A stretch of DNA of 42,774 bases. Source: Nitrospirota bacterium (lineage in GTDB: Bacteria > Nitrospirota > Thermodesulfovibrionia > Thermodesulfovibrionales > SM23-35). Of this stretch, positions 39,283 to 42,774 are shown piece by piece. The stretch is taken from NCBI GenBank assembly GCA_013388605.1, contig JACAEY010000091.1, positions 1-42,774 on the forward strand. Direction: 5' to 3'. Made by a program: the position numbers and the translations under genes. The notes under the pieces are model-generated. The model ran no database searches, was not told where the DNA came from, and saw only the letters and a program-made list of their open reading frames with translations. The stretch's first letter is position 1. Each line of letters starts with the position of its first letter.

Positions 39283-40641
39283 AATCTTGTCTACTTCTTT
39301 TTTTGAAAGATAGCCCATTTCAACAACAATCTCCTTCATCGTCCTTTTTTCTTTTAGAGCTTTCTTTATAACCTCAGCCGTTTTATCATATCCGATTATT
39401 GGATTAAGGGCTGTAGCAATCATAGGATTCCTCTCGGTCAGCTCAGATATATGTTTTTCATTAACATCTAAGCCATCAATCACCTTTTTTGCCATCAAGT
39501 TAGCTCCATTGGAAAGAATAGTGATTGATTGAATAATGTTATGTGCTATTACAGGGAGCATCACATTTAGCTGAAATTCTCCCATTAAATTTGATATTGA
39601 AATAACAGTATCATTTCCGATTACCTGTACACACGCCATTCTTATAGCCTCGAGTATGACAGGATTCACTTTACCCGGCATTATTGATGAACCAGGCTGA
39701 ATGGAAGGTATAGTTATCTCAGAAAGACCTGCTATTGGGCCGCTGTTCATCCACCTTATATCATTGGCGATTTTTAAGAGGCTTGTTGCTAATGTCTTTA
39801 GATGTCCTGATAGTTCTGTGACTGTATCCATGGTCGACTGGGCTTGAAAATGATTTCTGGATTCCCTGAATTTTATATTGGTCATCTCTGACAAAACTCT
39901 TGATACCCTTTTGCCAAATTCAGGATGTGTTGTAAAACCTGTGCCTACCGCAGTTCCTCCAATGGCAAGTTCTGAAAGTCTTGAGAGAATATCCTGAATT
40001 CTTTCAATAGAAAGTTCTATTTGTGTTGCCCACCCTGACATTTCTTGTTTTATAGTTAGAGGCATCGCATCCATTAGATGGGTTCTTCCTGTCTTTACTA
40101 TAGATTTAAAATCAGATGACCTTTCTTCTATTTTTTTACGAAGTAATCTAAGCGATATAATAAGAGATTCTTTTATCAGTATATGTGCAGAGATATGTAT
40201 TGCAGATGGTATTACATCATTTGTAGATTGGCCTTTGTTTACATGGTCATTAGGATGGACAGGGTATTTGCTATCTTTATGCCCTTTTAATATCTCATTA
40301 GCACGTGTCGCTATTACCTCATTTACATTCATATTTGTAGATGTTCCTGATCCTGTCTGAAATATGTCGAGAGGGAATTGGTCAGAAAATCTTCCTTCTA
40401 TGATTTCACTGCATGATTGAATAATGGCGTCTGAAATATTTTTATCCAGTATATCAAGTTCGGAATTTACCTTTGCACAGGCGAGTTTAATATATGCGAT
40501 AGAGCGAATAAAAACATCTGGAAATCTTATTCCACTAATGGGAAAATTCTCAATTGCCCTCTGTGTTTGAGCACCCCAATAAGCATTAATTGGGACTTTT
40601 ACTTCTCCAAGAAAATCTTTCTCAATCCTGTATTTTTCCAT
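39229..40641 (-). CDS. fumC: Class II fumarate hydratase
   Basis: 'WGAQTQRAIENFPISG', 'QTGSGTSTNMNVNEVIATRANEIL', 'GRTHLMDAMPLTIKQEMSGW', 'GSSIMPGKVNPV'. Confidence 0.94.
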   Translation of the reverse strand: MEKYRIEKDFLGEVKVPINAYWGAQTQRAIENFPISGIRFPDVFIRSIAYIKLACAKVNSELDILDKNISDAIIQSCSEIIEGRFSDQFPLDIFQTGSGTSTNMNVNEVIATRANEILKGHKDSKYPVHPNDHVNKGQSTNDVIPSAIHISAHILIKESLIISLRLLRKKIEERSSDFKSIVKTGRTHLMDAMPLTIKQEMSGWATQIELSIERIQDILSRLSELAIGGTAVGTGFTTHPEFGKRVSRVLSEMTNIKFRESRNHFQAQSTMDTVTELSGHLKTLATSLLKIANDIRWMNSGPIAGLSEITIPSIQPGSSIMPGKVNPVILEAIRMACVQVIGNDTVISISNLMGEFQLNVMLPVIAHNIIQSITILSNGANLMAKKVIDGLDVNEKHISELTERNPMIATALNPIIGYDKTAEVIKKALKEKRTMKEIVVEMGYLSKKEVDKILDPKKMTSPGFPPTKKS

Positions 40642-40667
40642 GTTTTCTTCAAAATCCTAAAATTAAA

Positions 40668-41030
40668 TTAGGGCATTGTTACAGCAATCTCATATGTACC
40701 TATTGAAACTTTTCCCATCAGACCTTTTGCCCACAAAAGATCTGTTGTCTTTACCTTCATGTCTTTTGGAACCATAAGGATAAGCTTTACTCCGAGATCT
40801 GAGAATGTTTTCCATCTTTCAGCCCTTTTTTCAGTAATACTTTCTGCTGTTTCGACCTCAAGGATGGCGAGTATCATACCATGATTTCCGAGTACCATAT
40901 CAGGGTAATGACCTTTATATTCAACCTTTTTTTCTCCTGCTTTATTGATGCCAATTTCCTTATAATCCTTTGAGAGTTTTCTTCTCACATGCTCAAGAAT
41001 AATCTCATGGACAAGGTCAGCGTATTCCAT
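40668..41030 (-). CDS. Hypothetical small protein, possible PD-(D/E)xK nuclease fold
   Basis: 120 aa; 'GHYPDMVLGNHGMILAILEVETAESIT' has PD-x(n)-ExE spacing. Confidence 0.5.
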   Translation of the reverse strand: MEYADLVHEIILEHVRRKLSKDYKEIGINKAGEKKVEYKGHYPDMVLGNHGMILAILEVETAESITEKRAERWKTFSDLGVKLILMVPKDMKVKTTDLLWAKGLMGKVSIGTYEIAVTMP

Positions 41031-41543
41031 ACTTCAGAATTTTACGCCAAAATCCCTTGACAAAACAAGGTCTTTTAATAATAATTAAGCACATAATGCA
41101 AGTGTGTCTTGTTCAAAATAGGTTTTTCTTGGACAAGCAATGATGATGAATATACAGAGAAAACATTTTGGTAATAGTATTATTTTCTACCACCTGTTCA
41201 GGCCAGCATGTGACCAGAGAATCCGGATTCCTTATTCGTTTTTCCCAGCTTAACTGAGGAATCAATGATGTCTTTTATCTTTGAAAGTTGTTGATATGTT
41301 AGGACCAAAAAAATTCTATTATGCTTAATATTATCGATACTTTATGTATATGTGCCTTTTTCTTTCAGCAATGAATGTGAAGCATGCACTTATCAGTACT
41401 GGCTTGCTTGAAGAATTAAATTAGGCAAGAAAGTTTATGACGAATGAGGAAATGAACTTAGTTTAGATGAGAACTGTAAAAATGATCGAAGATTTACGTT
41501 AAACACAAAAATGCAATTTAATGTTTGAAAGGAAGATTTAAAG

Positions 41544-41726
41544 ATGAATAAGACAGTATGGGCAGTATGCGGCGTTTTTATAATATTAATCATTTCAACT
41601 CCACTTTTTGCAGAAGAGGATAAACCAGGTTGCAAGGACCATCCGATGTTTACAAGAATGCCGAATTTCTATATTGAGAATTGTAAGGAAAAGGACTTTG
41701 ATCAGGCTGATTTTGTGAGTTTTTAG
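41544..41726 (+). pseudogene. Truncated secreted protein N-terminus (possibly of an OmpA-family protein)
   Basis: Signal peptide then 'GCKDHPMFTRMPNFYIENCKEKDFDQADF', ending at TAG after 60 aa. Confidence 0.5.
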
Positions 41727-41824
41727 AAAACAAACAAGGAGGTGAGAAAATGGGACCTTAAAGATGCTTTAAATTTTTAAATAAATTTTATTTTGTAGTA
41801 ACCTTTTAAAAAAGGGGGAGTACA

Positions 41825-42271
41825 ATGGGCAAGATGGGAAAGATTATGATTACCGTTGGTTTAATCTGGCTTCTTGTAGGGTGCATATATGGATACAACT
41901 TAGCACAACTACAGAATTCTTTCTTAAATGAGATGAAGACGCTGACTGAAAAGGGGGACTTAGTAGGATTTTGGAAAACGTTTAGAGCTTGGAAGATAAA
42001 ATGTATTCTTGGCCATGACCACATCTTGTGTTTTTCGTATATATTAATATTAACAGGATTGGTTATGCCTTATATAAGGCTTGGAGAGGCTCTCAAAGCG
42101 GTCCTCGGGGTGCTTCTGATTATAGGTGCAGTAATGAGCCCTCTCTTTGTGTTGCTTTTTAAATATAAGCCAGGAATGTTAGTAGCAAATGTACTAATCA
42201 TGGCTATCATTCTGGTGTATGCCATAGGAGCTCTGATAGGTCTGGTGGTAAAAGAAGAGTCGAAGGGATAG
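41825..42271 (+). CDS. Small polytopic membrane protein, unknown function
   Basis: 148 aa, about four hydrophobic segments, central 'GHDHILCFSYILILTGLVMPY'; AGGGGGAG upstream. Confidence 0.7.
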   Translation: MGKMGKIMITVGLIWLLVGCIYGYNLAQLQNSFLNEMKTLTEKGDLVGFWKTFRAWKIKCILGHDHILCFSYILILTGLVMPYIRLGEALKAVLGVLLIIGAVMSPLFVLLFKYKPGMLVANVLIMAIILVYAIGALIGLVVKEESKG

Positions 42272-42320
42272 TAAGTCGTTATCCGAGTTTTGAAAACAGG
42301 TTCAAAATTCTAACAAAAAA

Positions 42321-42345
42321 GGCGGGTCGTTATGACCCGCCTTAG
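42321..42345. terminator. Putative intrinsic terminator
   Basis: GGCGGGTC-GTTAT-GACCCGCC perfect 8-bp stem, preceded by AAAAAA; weak T tract (TTAGGCTTT). Confidence 0.65.
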
Positions 42346-42511
42346 GCTTTATATAAAATTTAGTGTCGTGGATCATGGATCATGGGGTCACCTATGAAAA
42401 AAGCTGTCAACTATAAAATGCATCCTCCAATAAGACCATTCCTGAAGGGTCTCTTAAAGGACCATTTAATCAGTCACCTTTCCGTGCTCCTTATGGGCAC
42501 ACTAAATTATT

Positions 42512-42557
42512 GTTAAGTAATTAAGGGTCATTAAGTGATTAAGGGTCAGACTTGCCT
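42512..42557. repeat. RAYT-associated terminal-type repeats
   Basis: TTAAGTAATTAAGGGTCA and TTAAGTGATTAAGGGTCA in tandem, then GACTTGCCTATTGACATTTA; similar GGGTCTGACTTGATTATTGA at about 14-35. Confidence 0.55.
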
Positions 42558-42571
42558 ATTGACATTTATTA

Positions 42572-42774
42572 TTATTGATCCTTCAGAAATTTAAAAACCT
42601 TTTCTGCTTCTTTCTTTAATTCATTTCTTTCTTTTAAATATCTTGTAATAATTGAAGGATCTTTTCTGAGATATTTTGCCACTTCTCTTCCCTTATAACC
42701 ATACTCATTCGCTGCAATACTCATCAGCTTTCTTCCAAGAGATATTCTTCTATCCTTGCTCTTTTCTCTCATCT
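42572..42774 (-). mobile_element. C-terminal part of a RAYT/Y1-type transposase with DnaA-like HTH, cut by window edge
   Basis: 'SLGRKLMSIAANEYGYKGREVAKYLRKDPSIITRYLKERNELKKEAEKVFKFLKDQ' resembles the C-terminal HTH of REP-associated tyrosine transposases; catalytic HUH domain would lie beyond 42774. Confidence 0.6.

Overview
This is a 42.8 kb AT-rich bacterial chromosomal window. Protein content and gene order suggest a Nitrospirota-like or deep-branching anaerobe, but that is inference. Most of it is housekeeping: tRNA-Ser(CGA), tgt, CDF transporter, glnA, lexA/DUF6504-like/dinB, cysC, murA, glgP, pdxA, gmhA, ruvC, ruvA, ruvB, queH, a spoIID-like gene, queA, a SPOR protein, phoH, a pgpH-like HD protein, ybeY and fumC. 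The left end (1-4.9 kb) and right end (41-42.8 kb) are accessory or degraded: a VapBC-type toxin-antitoxin pair, a helicase remnant, a possible integrase leader by the tRNA, and a RAYT-like C-terminus at the window edge. I see no CRISPR array, prophage or convincing multi-gene defence system. The most unusual signals are: (1) a ~168-bp MITE-like dispersed repeat with terminal inverted repeats in three intergenic copies, one between ruvA and ruvB; (2) a heptanucleotide repeat tract, 17 units in exact 7-nt register, that encodes the signal peptide of the SpoIID-like protein; (3) apparent in-frame insertions in ruvC (69 nt between 8-bp direct repeats) and tgt (centred on a palindrome); (4) phoH and a K+ channel gene whose full-length frames seem to need ACG and CTG starts; (5) a compact corrinoid/Fe-S-like protein that looks like CdhE/AcsC without its TIM barrel; (6) an orphan HydB/HydG-like pair next to a tandem-GAF protein. 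All calls come from reading the sequence and supplied ORFs; no searches were run.
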